Source: Pararhodobacter sp.
GTDB taxonomy: Bacteria; Pseudomonadota; Alphaproteobacteria; Rhodobacterales; Rhodobacteraceae
Direction of reading: 5' to 3'
DNA: 38,622 bases
Assembly (NCBI GenBank): GCA_020832805.1
Contig: JAFIED010000126.1
Location: forward strand, 1-38,622
The notes under the pieces: generated by a model
Told to the model about the DNA's origin: nothing
What the model saw: the letters and a program-made list of their open reading frames with translations, nothing else
The model's database searches: none
Program-made: the position numbers and the translations under genes
Shown here: positions 7,389-15,250 of the stretch, in pieces
Layout: every line of letters starts with the position of its first letter
How positions within the stretch are numbered: the stretch's first letter is position 1

Positions 7389-8942
7389 TCAGCGTTCCGG
7401 CCCTTCAAGCCGGCTTTCGAGGTCATGGCGCTTGATCTTGCCGGTGGTACTGCGGGGCAGGTCTGACTCTGACACCAGATGGAATTCACGCGGCACCTTG
7501 TAGCGTGCGATGGCGCGCGCGCAGATGCCGCGCAAGGCGTCTGCCGTCAGACGGTCGTCGCCGGTAACGACAAAGGCCACCGGCACCTCGCCCCAGTGGT
7601 CATCGCGCTTGCGCACGACCACGGCATCCACCACGCCGGGTTCTGCCAGCAGAACGCGCTCGATTTCGGCAGGATAGATGTTTTCGCCGCCTGACTTGAT
7701 CAGGTATTTCCGCCGGTCGACAAAGGTCAGCGTGCCATCGGGGTTTCGGCGGAACATGTCACCCATGTGAAACCAGCCGTTGCGAAAATCCTCGCGGTTG
7801 GCCTGCGGGTTGTTCCAGTACCCGGAAAACAGCGCCGGGCTGCGGATGGCCAGTTCGCCCGGCGTGCCGTCCGGTACGTCGTTACCCTCGGTGTCGACCA
7901 GCCTGATCTGGCAGAAGGACGATTGTTGCTTGTCCAGCGTTTCCGGCACCATCCCCACCGGGATCATGCCCCGTGACGCCGGTGGCAGCCCTGTTTCGGT
8001 GGCGCCAAAGCTGTTCAGATAGGGTGCACCCAGCAGGCGGGTGACCTCGGCGATCTGCTCGCGCGGGACAAGATCGGCCATCACCCCCGCCCATTTCACC
8101 CCCGCGGGCGCCACGCCAAGCCGTTTCATGGCCTCGATGAAGGGCGTGATCATGCCGGGCATCAGCGTCAGCCTGCCCAGCCTTTCGCGGCCAACGATCA
8201 GGGCCAGTTCGTCAGGCACAAAGCCATCGGTGACAATCACCTTGCCGCCCTGCACCAGCGTCATGAAAACCGTGTCGGTCGATACCATGTGAAAAAGCGG
8301 CGCCCAGGCGACAAAGGCCTCGTCGCGCCCGGTGGGCAGGTCGATCATCTGCAGCATGCTGCGCGCGATTTCGGCGCGATGGCTGATCAGGGCGCCCTTT
8401 GGCAAGCCCGTGGTACCGCTGGTGTACAGAATGACCAGCCCGTCCTCGGGCGTGCAAGGGTCTTGCAGGGGGGCGCCCTGCGGTGCGCTGGCCAGAGCGG
8501 CCTCATAGGCGTCGCCAAGCATCAAAAGCGGCGTGTCGCCGGCGCAGCGTCGGGCGGCATCGGCATGGCGGGGCGATACCACCAGCAGGGACGGCGTGAC
8601 CAGCGAAAGGCAATGCGTCAGTTCCGGATCGGCCTGCCGCCAGTTCTGGCAGGCCAGGATGACGCCCATCCGTGCCGCGGCGACCAGGCATTCGACATAT
8701 TCCGCCCGGTTCTCTGACAGGATCGCCACGCGGTCGCCCCTGGTCAGGCCCAAGCCTTGCCAATGGCGGCACAGCGCAGCGGTGCGCCGGTCAAGTTCGG
8801 CATAGCTCCAGCATCGGTCGCCTTCTTGCAGGGCAATGTCGTCTGGGCAGCGGCGCAGGGTTTCGGCAAACAGCCCGCCCATGGTCAGGCCGGCTGCCAT
8901 GATGCCCAGCGACATATCGATCGCCTGTTCCCCGGATGTCAT
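7389..8942 (-). CDS. AMP-binding acyl-CoA ligase (second of two in the operon)
   Basis: 517-residue member of the ANL superfamily, the usual length for a fatty- or aromatic-acid CoA ligase. The A3 phosphate loop ILYTSGTTGLPKGA, the A5 motif around FGATETG, the GWFHMGD (A7) segment, the hinge region DRRKYLIKSGGENIYP, and the C-terminal STTGKIKR with its catalytic lysine are all intact. It should form an acyl-AMP and then an acyl-CoA from a carboxylic acid. It is the last gene of the minus-strand operon, 68 bp after the TRAP receptor gene. A second, more distantly related ligase heads the same operon, so the pathway may activate two related acids or one acid at two stages. Chain specificity cannot be read reliably. 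Confidence 0.92.
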   Translation of the reverse strand: MTSGEQAIDMSLGIMAAGLTMGGLFAETLRRCPDDIALQEGDRCWSYAELDRRTAALCRHWQGLGLTRGDRVAILSENRAEYVECLVAAARMGVILACQNWRQADPELTHCLSLVTPSLLVVSPRHADAARRCAGDTPLLMLGDAYEAALASAPQGAPLQDPCTPEDGLVILYTSGTTGLPKGALISHRAEIARSMLQMIDLPTGRDEAFVAWAPLFHMVSTDTVFMTLVQGGKVIVTDGFVPDELALIVGRERLGRLTLMPGMITPFIEAMKRLGVAPAGVKWAGVMADLVPREQIAEVTRLLGAPYLNSFGATETGLPPASRGMIPVGMVPETLDKQQSSFCQIRLVDTEGNDVPDGTPGELAIRSPALFSGYWNNPQANREDFRNGWFHMGDMFRRNPDGTLTFVDRRKYLIKSGGENIYPAEIERVLLAEPGVVDAVVVRKRDDHWGEVPVAFVVTGDDRLTADALRGICARAIARYKVPREFHLVSESDLPRSTTGKIKRHDLESRLEGPER

Positions 8943-9010
8943 TGCATTCTCCGCTGATAGAGATGGCCAGAGGCACCCCTTGCAGGCTGCCTCTGGCCCT
9001 GTTGGGTTGA

Positions 9011-10114
9011 TTATTCGGCGCAGGCGCGCACGGCTTCGATATCCGGCATCTCGCTCAGGTTGCGGCCCAGGGCAAAGGTGCCCTGCATGTCACGCCACTG
9101 CGAATAGTCTTCAAGAAAGGTCAGCATCGACAGCGTCAGCCGGGCATGCAGCGGGTTGCGGCAGGCCTCGTCCACCAGAACCTCGTTCGCCATGGTCTGC
9201 AACCGGGCGAACTCTTCGTCGTTCAGGGTGTGAATCGTCGTGCCCGCTTCCTCGAAGGTGCGGATCGCCTCGGTGGCGTTGCGTTCGAAATGCCCCAGAG
9301 ACCAGGTCATTGTCGCCGCCGCGGCCGTTTCCAGGATAAAGCGCTGCTGATCGGTAAAGCCATCCCAGACATCGCGGTTGATCATCACACCAGCCATCGA
9401 GGCGGGCTGATGCCAGCCGGGCGCAAGCCAGTAGCTGGTGATTTCCTGAAACCCAAGGCCCAGGTCGGTGCTGGGGCCGGAGAATTCGATGGCATCCACC
9501 ACACCGCGTTCCAGCGCCTGATAGATTTCCGAGCCGGGCACCATGACCTGCGCCGCGCCCAGCCGTTCCAGGATCGCACCCTGAGGACGGCCTGACATGC
9601 GCATGCGCCGGCCGCTCATGTCATCCAGCGACGTGATCGGGGTTCTGGACCGCAGGCCGGATTCGGTGGTGATCACGGCATAGGGCAGATACTTGATGTT
9701 GTGCTGGCCATAGACTTCGTCGATCAGTTCGGCGCCGCCCCATTCCCTGATCCACAACACATAGTCGATGGCGCTGAACAGCATCGGAAACGATCCGATC
9801 AGCGAAAAGGCGCTGTTGGCGCCGGCCCAGTAGCCTGCCCAGTCGCCCGATGCCTCGATGGCGCCAGAGCTGACGGCATCGAACACCTGCGTCGACGGGA
9901 TGATGCTTTCACCCGGGTGGAACTCGATCTCGATGTTCCCCTCGCCCAGACGGTTGACCAGCTCGACGAAATGCCGGTCTGAATCGATCAGATCGATGAT
10001 CGGTGGCCAGGTTGTGGTCATCTGTATGCGGGTGTTGGCCTCTGCCGGCGCGTGTGCTGCCGCCAGTGCCAGCAGACCGGCCCCCCCGACCAGTGCCGTG
10101 ACTTGTCTGTTCAT
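9011..10114 (-). CDS. TRAP transporter substrate-binding protein, DctP/TakP-like
   Basis: 367-residue periplasmic receptor with a Sec signal peptide (cleavage likely after PAEA, near residue 26). The mature N-terminus, TRIQMTTTWPP, and the long form of the protein fit the receptor subgroup that includes the 2-oxo-acid binder TakP of Rhodobacter, and the GRRMRMSGRPQG segment supplies the conserved ligand arginine. An AGGGAG ribosome site precedes the ATG. It lies 47 bp after the DctM gene and belongs to a different subgroup from the receptor at 1501, so the two transporters in this window probably take different acids. With acyl-CoA ligases on both sides in the operon, its ligand is probably a carboxylic acid destined for CoA activation. 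Confidence 0.92.
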   Translation of the reverse strand: MNRQVTALVGGAGLLALAAAHAPAEANTRIQMTTTWPPIIDLIDSDRHFVELVNRLGEGNIEIEFHPGESIIPSTQVFDAVSSGAIEASGDWAGYWAGANSAFSLIGSFPMLFSAIDYVLWIREWGGAELIDEVYGQHNIKYLPYAVITTESGLRSRTPITSLDDMSGRRMRMSGRPQGAILERLGAAQVMVPGSEIYQALERGVVDAIEFSGPSTDLGLGFQEITSYWLAPGWHQPASMAGVMINRDVWDGFTDQQRFILETAAAATMTWSLGHFERNATEAIRTFEEAGTTIHTLNDEEFARLQTMANEVLVDEACRNPLHARLTLSMLTFLEDYSQWRDMQGTFALGRNLSEMPDIEAVRACAE

Positions 10115-10161
10115 GCGATTTCTCCCTTTGCACTCCGTTTAGGACACAACCCGCGCCGATC

Positions 10162-11487
10162 TCAGCGCGAGAAGATCAGGGTCGGCAACCATGTGATGAT
10201 CTGCGGAAAGACGATGCACAATCCGGCGCCGACGATGATGAGAAAGACGAACGGCATCACGCCGCGGTAAATGTGGCCCAGCGTCACCTCCTTTGGAGCG
10301 ACGCCTTTCAGGTAGAAAAGCGCGTAGCCAAAAGGTGGTGTCAGGAACGAGGTCTGCAGCACGATTGCGATCATCATCACGAACCACAGCGGCTCGAACC
10401 CGTTTTGCGTGGCGATGGGCAGGAAGATCGGCAGGCAGATCAGCACGATGCCCAGCCAGTCCAGGAACATGCCCAGGATGAAGATGGCCAGCATCATCAC
10501 GAAGAAGATGCCCCAGGGGCCAAGGCCAAGCCCGTCAAGAAAGCTGGTCACCACCCGCGGCCCGCCGATGGCAATGAACACCCCTGTAAAGGCGGTGGCC
10601 CCGACAATGACAAACAGCACCATCGTGGCGGTGCGCGCGGTGCCGGACACCACGTCCTGCAAGAGCGACCACGAGAACCGACCATAGAAAATGACCATCA
10701 GAAGGGTGATCAACGCACCGATCGAGGCAGCCTCTGTCGCCGTGGCCCAGCCACTGAAGATCGAGCCCAGAACGCCCATGATCAACAACAGCGGCGGAAC
10801 CGCCATTTTCAGCAGCGTGACCGCAATCTCTTTCCGGTTGGTCTGGCCGAGTTCCTCTTCAGATACCGGCGGTCCCAGATCAGGCCGGAAGAAGGTGAGA
10901 ACGCCGCAATACACAGCATACAGCGTGGCCAGCAGCAGGCCGGGCATCAGCGCCGCGGCAAACAGCTGCCCTACCGATATCTGCGCGTAGCTGCCCAGGA
11001 TCACCAGCATGATCGACGGCGGGATCAGAATGCCCAGGCTGCCGCCCGCGGCGATGGCGCCTGTGCTGATTTCCTTTTGATAACCGTATTTCAGCATCGA
11101 TGGCAGCGCCAGCATCCCCATCACCGTCATCGAGGCGCCGATGATGCCCGTCGTTGCGGCCAGGACCACCGAAATGGCAATGGTGGCCAGCAACAACCCC
11201 CCGCGCACGCGGCCCAGGGCCAGCCGCAGGGCACGGAACATGTTTTCGGTGACACCGGATTCACTGAGCAATCGCGCCATCAGGATGAACATCGGCACCG
11301 CGATCAGGATGTAATTGTCCATCTGACTGTAGATGCGGTTGATGATGATCCCGAAGATCCGTTCACCTGGCCCGATATAGGCAAAGATGACAGCCAGCCC
11401 GCCCAGGACAAAGGCCAGCGGGTGCCCCATGAACAGGCCCAGCAGCAGGCCAACGAACATCAGGATTGTCAGCAGTTCGGCACTCAT
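10162..11487 (-). CDS. TRAP transporter large permease, DctM family
   Basis: 441-residue large permease subunit with about 12 hydrophobic segments. Family blocks are readable: TTGIIGASMTVMGMLALPSML, GSLGILIPPSIMLVILG and the late LQTSFLTPPFGYALFYLKG. The start is ATG 11487, overlapping the DctQ stop as ATGA. An open frame continues upstream to 11853, but that part is the DctQ gene read in another frame. It makes the sodium-driven channel with the small subunit encoded at 11484-11987 and the receptor encoded at 9011-10114. Its sequence is clearly different from the other DctM in the window, so this is not a recent duplication. Confidence 0.93.
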   Translation of the reverse strand: MSAELLTILMFVGLLLGLFMGHPLAFVLGGLAVIFAYIGPGERIFGIIINRIYSQMDNYILIAVPMFILMARLLSESGVTENMFRALRLALGRVRGGLLLATIAISVVLAATTGIIGASMTVMGMLALPSMLKYGYQKEISTGAIAAGGSLGILIPPSIMLVILGSYAQISVGQLFAAALMPGLLLATLYAVYCGVLTFFRPDLGPPVSEEELGQTNRKEIAVTLLKMAVPPLLLIMGVLGSIFSGWATATEAASIGALITLLMVIFYGRFSWSLLQDVVSGTARTATMVLFVIVGATAFTGVFIAIGGPRVVTSFLDGLGLGPWGIFFVMMLAIFILGMFLDWLGIVLICLPIFLPIATQNGFEPLWFVMMIAIVLQTSFLTPPFGYALFYLKGVAPKEVTLGHIYRGVMPFVFLIIVGAGLCIVFPQIITWLPTLIFSR

Positions 11488-11987
11488 TGGGCCACCCCCT
11501 TGCGAATGACACCAACCAGCCGGACAATATTGGCCAGCGCCTGCAGGATCAGTAGCGCGGCCGTCAGCGGAATGACGGTCTTGATGTAGTAGAGCGGCAA
11601 CGAGACGGCACCCCAGCTTGTTTCGCGCATGGCCCACGAACGCGCGGCAAAATCCCAGCCAAAGCGTAAAAGCACGTACATGAACGGAAAGAAGAAGATC
11701 ACATAACAGATCAGTTCCAGAATGGCCTGGGTGCGCGGCGACATCTGGATGCGGAACACATCGATCGAGGCGTGCTCGTTGTGCATCAGCGCATAGGCTG
11801 CCGTAATCATGAAATGCAGCGCAAAAAGCTGCGTGGAAACGTCGAACGCCCATAGCAGGGGCGCATTGAACACGCGCCGGGCGATCACGTCATAGACGGT
11901 GATGAACATGATCAGGATCATCACCCAGCCCACGATCCGGCCGATCCAGGTGTTCAATCCGTCGATTGATTTCAGAAAGACGCTCAT
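11484..11987 (-). CDS. TRAP transporter small permease, DctQ family
   Basis: 167-residue small membrane subunit with four predicted helices (VGWVMILIMFITVYDVIAR, ALHFMITAAYALM, ILELICYVIFFFPFMYVLL and TAALLILQALANIV). The conserved tryptophan-containing region SWGAVSLPLYYIKTVIPL is typical of the longer DctQ subgroup that pairs with TakP-like receptors. Its start overlaps the stop of the upstream acyl-CoA ligase (ATGA), and its stop overlaps the DctM start in the same way, so ligase, DctQ and DctM are translationally chained. Such chaining supports a dedicated import-and-activate unit. Confidence 0.92.
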   Translation of the reverse strand: MSVFLKSIDGLNTWIGRIVGWVMILIMFITVYDVIARRVFNAPLLWAFDVSTQLFALHFMITAAYALMHNEHASIDVFRIQMSPRTQAILELICYVIFFFPFMYVLLRFGWDFAARSWAMRETSWGAVSLPLYYIKTVIPLTAALLILQALANIVRLVGVIRKGVAQ

Positions 11988-13654
11988 GGCGCATTCTCCG
12001 CGGTTCGTGCGCCGGTCTGATGATGCGGCGGCTTCTTGAGATGACGAAGGTCATGGGTAAGGGGCTGCGTGACGGGGTCCTGCCCGTCGCCGAAAATGAG
12101 GCCCTTCTGAATTTTCTGGGTCCCGGTTGTGGGCAATTCCACGCGAAAGCAGATGTAGCCGGGCGCCTTGAAATACGACAACTGGCCGAACACCCAGTCG
12201 AACAGCGCCTGCGCCATGGGCGCGTCGCTGTCCTTGCCTGGCTTCAGGACGACACAGGCAAAGACCTCCTCCTCGCGCATCGGGTCGGGCACGGCCAGAA
12301 CGGCCGCTTGCAGCACTGCGGGATGCGCCTGCAGGCAGGCTTCGACCTCGGCGGCGGCGATGTTTTCGCCTGAACGGCGCACGATGTTCTTTCGCCGGTC
12401 GACAAAGTACAGCATGCCGCTGGCGTCCTGGCGCACAATATCGCCGCTGCGGAACCAATCGCCATGCCAGGCGGCGTCAGTGGCTGCGGCATCCTTCAGA
12501 TAGCCTGAAAAGAAACCGCGCCTGGGGTTGGCCGTATCACGAGACTGCACCAGCAGTTCGCCCGGCGTGCCCGGCGGCACATCCTGCATGGCGTCATCGA
12601 CGACCCGCGCGCGCAGCTTGCCCTCTGGCCGCCCAAAGGCGCGTGTGCCCAACTGCCGCGGCTCTGTGTTGTCGATGAAGCCCGAACCGATTTCGGTCAT
12701 GCCCCACAGTTCCAGCAACGGGAAGCCGAAACGTTCTTCAAAGGCGGCATGGTGTCGGGGGTCCACCCCGGCGCCGATGCCGGCACGGACGCGGTGCTGG
12801 CGTTCAAGCGGATCACGCTCCTGGGCCAGCAGCAGGGCCGGCATCACCCCCAGATAATGGATCAGGGTTGCCTTGGATTCTGCGCAATCGGCCCACCAGC
12901 GCGCCGGAGAGAACCGTTCAACCATGACATTGCAGCCGGCCCGCATGATCAGCGCCGTGGTGGTGACAACCAGATTGTTCATGTGAAACAGCGGCAGCGG
13001 GTTCAACAGTCGCTCGCACCCCGGCTGCAGCGCCAGCCGCCCGTCCCATGATACATAGGAATGCCCGGATTCGACGAAATAGCGGTTGGACAGCACACAG
13101 CCCTTTGGCCGGCCCGTGGTGCCAGAGGTGTACAGGATCGCCGCCTCATCGCTCAGGTCTGGTTGATGATCGCGCGCGGGTCTCGGGCAGGGCGGAATCG
13201 TGCCGCCAGGGGCCAGCGCATCGATCACCGGCAGGGCAGGATCGCCCTGGGCCAGGGCAGCATCCAGCGCGCCCCGCAGATCAGCGCTGACAACGACAAG
13301 ATCGGCCTCTGAATGCGTGATGACATAATGCATCTCGGCGGGTCGCGCATCGGGGTTCAACGGCACGATCGAAACGCCCAGACCGTTCAATGCCAGATAA
13401 TGCTGATAGAATACCGGCCGGTTGCCTGTCAGGATGGCCACGCGCGCCCCCGGGCCCCAACCCGCTGCCCGATACGCTGCGCGCAGGTCTTCGGTCAGAA
13501 CCAGGAAAGCGCCGTAGCCTTGTTCAATGAACGCGCCGCCTGCCCTGGCCCTGCTGGCAACAAACGGCAATGCCGGATGCCGCGCCGCTGTGCTGGCGAA
13601 AAGCGCGGCAACGCTTTCCTCGGTTGGCAAGCCGTCAAACGGGTTCCTGGACAT
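11984..13654 (-). CDS. AMP-binding acyl-CoA ligase, CaiC-like
   Basis: 556-residue ANL-superfamily ligase. The motif ILYTSGTTGRPKGC (A3), LLELWGMTEIG (A5), DWFRSGDIVRQD (A7), DRRKNIVRRSGENIAAAEVE (hinge and A8), and a C-terminal lysine region near TGTQKIQKG are present. The overall form resembles the crotonobetaine/carnitine-CoA ligase branch, but no carnitine genes accompany it. The ATG is preceded by GGAGGAACG. It is the first structural gene after the TetR regulator gene and overlaps DctQ by four bases. The C-terminal 25 residues beyond the motif are polar and not part of the conserved domain. It should activate the acid imported by the TRAP system. Confidence 0.9.
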   Translation of the reverse strand: MSRNPFDGLPTEESVAALFASTAARHPALPFVASRARAGGAFIEQGYGAFLVLTEDLRAAYRAAGWGPGARVAILTGNRPVFYQHYLALNGLGVSIVPLNPDARPAEMHYVITHSEADLVVVSADLRGALDAALAQGDPALPVIDALAPGGTIPPCPRPARDHQPDLSDEAAILYTSGTTGRPKGCVLSNRYFVESGHSYVSWDGRLALQPGCERLLNPLPLFHMNNLVVTTTALIMRAGCNVMVERFSPARWWADCAESKATLIHYLGVMPALLLAQERDPLERQHRVRAGIGAGVDPRHHAAFEERFGFPLLELWGMTEIGSGFIDNTEPRQLGTRAFGRPEGKLRARVVDDAMQDVPPGTPGELLVQSRDTANPRRGFFSGYLKDAAATDAAWHGDWFRSGDIVRQDASGMLYFVDRRKNIVRRSGENIAAAEVEACLQAHPAVLQAAVLAVPDPMREEEVFACVVLKPGKDSDAPMAQALFDWVFGQLSYFKAPGYICFRVELPTTGTQKIQKGLIFGDGQDPVTQPLTHDLRHLKKPPHHQTGARTAENAP

Positions 13655-13744
13655 TCGTTCGTTCCTCCTGACGCGCCCGTTGCCTTTGCGCGCCCTTTGC
13701 CTTGCATGCGGTTGTCGGCCCTTCCTGCCGTTCCGGCACCTGCC

Positions 13745-14494
13745 CTACCCTCCAGCCCGTGACTGGCCGGGCGGCGCCCCATGCCGCGCCACAAGCGATT
13801 CAAGTGCATGCAGGACCTGCTGCAACCGCTGATCCGGGCTGCCCCTGCGCGCATCTGGCCCAAGCCGCCAGCCATCCAGCATGGTTCGGACATAACGGCG
13901 CGCCAATGCCCCGGGGTCGATGTCGTGGCCCGCGAAGATGGTGCGATAGCCCAGATGCTCCAGCCCGCCGAAAAAAAGGTCACGGCACACGGGAATGTCG
14001 ATATCGGCGCGCAGTTCTCCCTGTTCGCGGGCGGTTTCCAGCACATCGCGCAAGACCCCGGAATACACTTGGTTATAGCGGTGCAACGCCGATCCGCGGT
14101 AGTCTGTCCAGCGCAATTGCCGGTAGACAAGCTCATGCAGGCGAGGGCTGCGTTGAATTTCCAGCAGGTGCCGCCGCGCGATCGTGAACAGCCGCGCATC
14201 GACTGACAGTACGGCATCGACCTCCAGGCGCAAGACCTCTATCGCCGGCAGCATCCAGGCTTCCAGAACCGCGGTCAGAAGGTCGTTCTTGGTGCCGAAA
14301 TAGTTGTAGACCGTGGCCTCTGATACGCCGGCGCGGCGGCCTATCGCCTCGACCGGCACACCAAGCCCGGACGATTCTTCCAGGCAGGCACGGGCGGCCG
14401 CAATGATCTCGTCACGGCGATGGCTCTTGCGCCGCCGCCATGCCCTTCCGGCCACCGGCGACGATGCATCAGGCACCGGCGAGGACCGCGCCAT
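13745..14494 (-). CDS. TetR-family regulator of the TRAP/acyl-CoA ligase operon
   Basis: 249-residue repressor-type protein with the TetR N-terminal DNA-binding domain (helix-turn-helix around VEAIGRRAGVSEATVYNYFGTK, about residues 48-70) and a divergent helical ligand domain. ATG 14494 is preferred; a TTG one codon upstream is also open. A basic, low-complexity stretch (AWRRRKSHRR) precedes the domain. It lies 90 bp upstream of the first acyl-CoA ligase on the same strand and diverges from the MaoC-type hydratase gene. Two palindromes in the divergent region (14503-14515 and 14553-14567) are likely operators for this protein, giving coordinated control of both units. Acyl-CoA thioesters are common ligands of TetR proteins in this context, but that is inference. 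Confidence 0.88.
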   Translation of the reverse strand: MARSSPVPDASSPVAGRAWRRRKSHRRDEIIAAARACLEESSGLGVPVEAIGRRAGVSEATVYNYFGTKNDLLTAVLEAWMLPAIEVLRLEVDAVLSVDARLFTIARRHLLEIQRSPRLHELVYRQLRWTDYRGSALHRYNQVYSGVLRDVLETAREQGELRADIDIPVCRDLFFGGLEHLGYRTIFAGHDIDPGALARRYVRTMLDGWRLGPDARRGSPDQRLQQVLHALESLVARHGAPPGQSRAGG

Positions 14495-14502
14495 CAAGAA
14501 TT

Positions 14503-14567
14503 TGAGCGTTGCTCATTTCTGGCAAGCCCCCCTGCTGATCTCCTCCGATGACAACGCTATCAGCGTT
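14503..14567. promoter_or_regulatory. two palindromic operator candidates in the TetR/MaoC divergent region
   Basis: Two separate inverted repeats are seen in the gap between the TetR and MaoC-type genes. The first is TGAGC-GTT-GCTCA (14503-14515), directly upstream of the TetR start. The second is AACGCT-ATC-AGCGTT (14553-14567), with perfect 6-bp arms. Odd-length palindromes of 13-15 bp with a 3-bp centre suit TetR dimers. The second also contains AGCGTT, which partly matches the GAGCGTT half of the first. Confidence 0.5.
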
Positions 14568-14744
14568 CTTGCAAAGGGCAAGAAATCTTTTTCCGCCGGA
14601 CAGAAAATTGAGCGCATCTCTTTAAGGCATCTTGAGAACACCGGTTTTCGGCGCGGTGCCGCATTGCGTCGGCTTGTGCAAAAGGTCAGGATAGCTGCCG
14701 GGCGGATGATTCCGGCGCGCCTTGCTGGCCAGCGGGAGGGGTTG

Positions 14745-15200
14745 ATGCATTTGAACGAAACTGCACCCGGAACGGTGCTGGGTATCTCGGACTGGTTCAG
14801 GGTCGACCAGCAGCGAATCGACCGTTTCGCCGACCTGACCGAAGACCGGCAGTTCATCCACATTGACCCCGTGCGCGCCGCGGAAACGCCGTTTGGCGGG
14901 ACCATCGCGCATGGTTTCCTGACCCTGTCCATGCTCAGCCATTTTCTGGAACAGGCCGTGCCGGAAATGGGCAATGCGCGTGAATCCCTTAACTATGGCT
15001 TTGAAAAACTGCGGTTTCTAAGCCCGGTCCCCGCCGGCGCCCGGATACGCGGTCGGTTTACCCTGCTTGGTACCGAAGAGCGGCGACCGGGCATGCGGCT
15101 GTGTCGCCTGGGCGCCGAGATAGAGATTGAGGGCGGCACCCGCCCCGCCTTGGCCACCGAATGGCTGGTCATGCTGGTGACCGATCCCGCCAACGACTGA
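14745..15200 (+). CDS. MaoC-family (R)-specific enoyl-CoA hydratase-like protein
   Basis: 151-residue single hot-dog protein of the MaoC dehydratase family. The active site is readable as Asp34-x4-His39 in EDRQFIHIDPVRAA, followed by FGGTIAHGFLTLS, matching the PhaJ-type hydratase motif. ATG 14745 has a strong GGGAGGGG site. Earlier in-frame starts would add non-conserved sequence that overlaps the divergent promoter. It should hydrate a trans-2-enoyl-CoA (or dehydrate the 3-hydroxyacyl-CoA) in the cytoplasm. Divergent placement next to the TetR gene and the ligase/TRAP operon suggests that it handles the CoA ester made by those ligases. No thiolase or acyl-CoA dehydrogenase is in the window, so the rest of the route would be elsewhere. 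Confidence 0.9.
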   Translation: MHLNETAPGTVLGISDWFRVDQQRIDRFADLTEDRQFIHIDPVRAAETPFGGTIAHGFLTLSMLSHFLEQAVPEMGNARESLNYGFEKLRFLSPVPAGARIRGRFTLLGTEERRPGMRLCRLGAEIEIEGGTRPALATEWLVMLVTDPAND

Positions 15201-15250
15201 CAGGGCGATCAAGGAAAAGCGGCATGCGCTGCCCCGGTGCCCCGCGTGGG

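Noticed and set aside
10273-11589. 438-residue open frame on the plus strand
   Set aside because: It is antisense to the well-supported DctM gene, rich in Gln, His and Arg as expected from the complement of a GC-rich membrane-protein gene.
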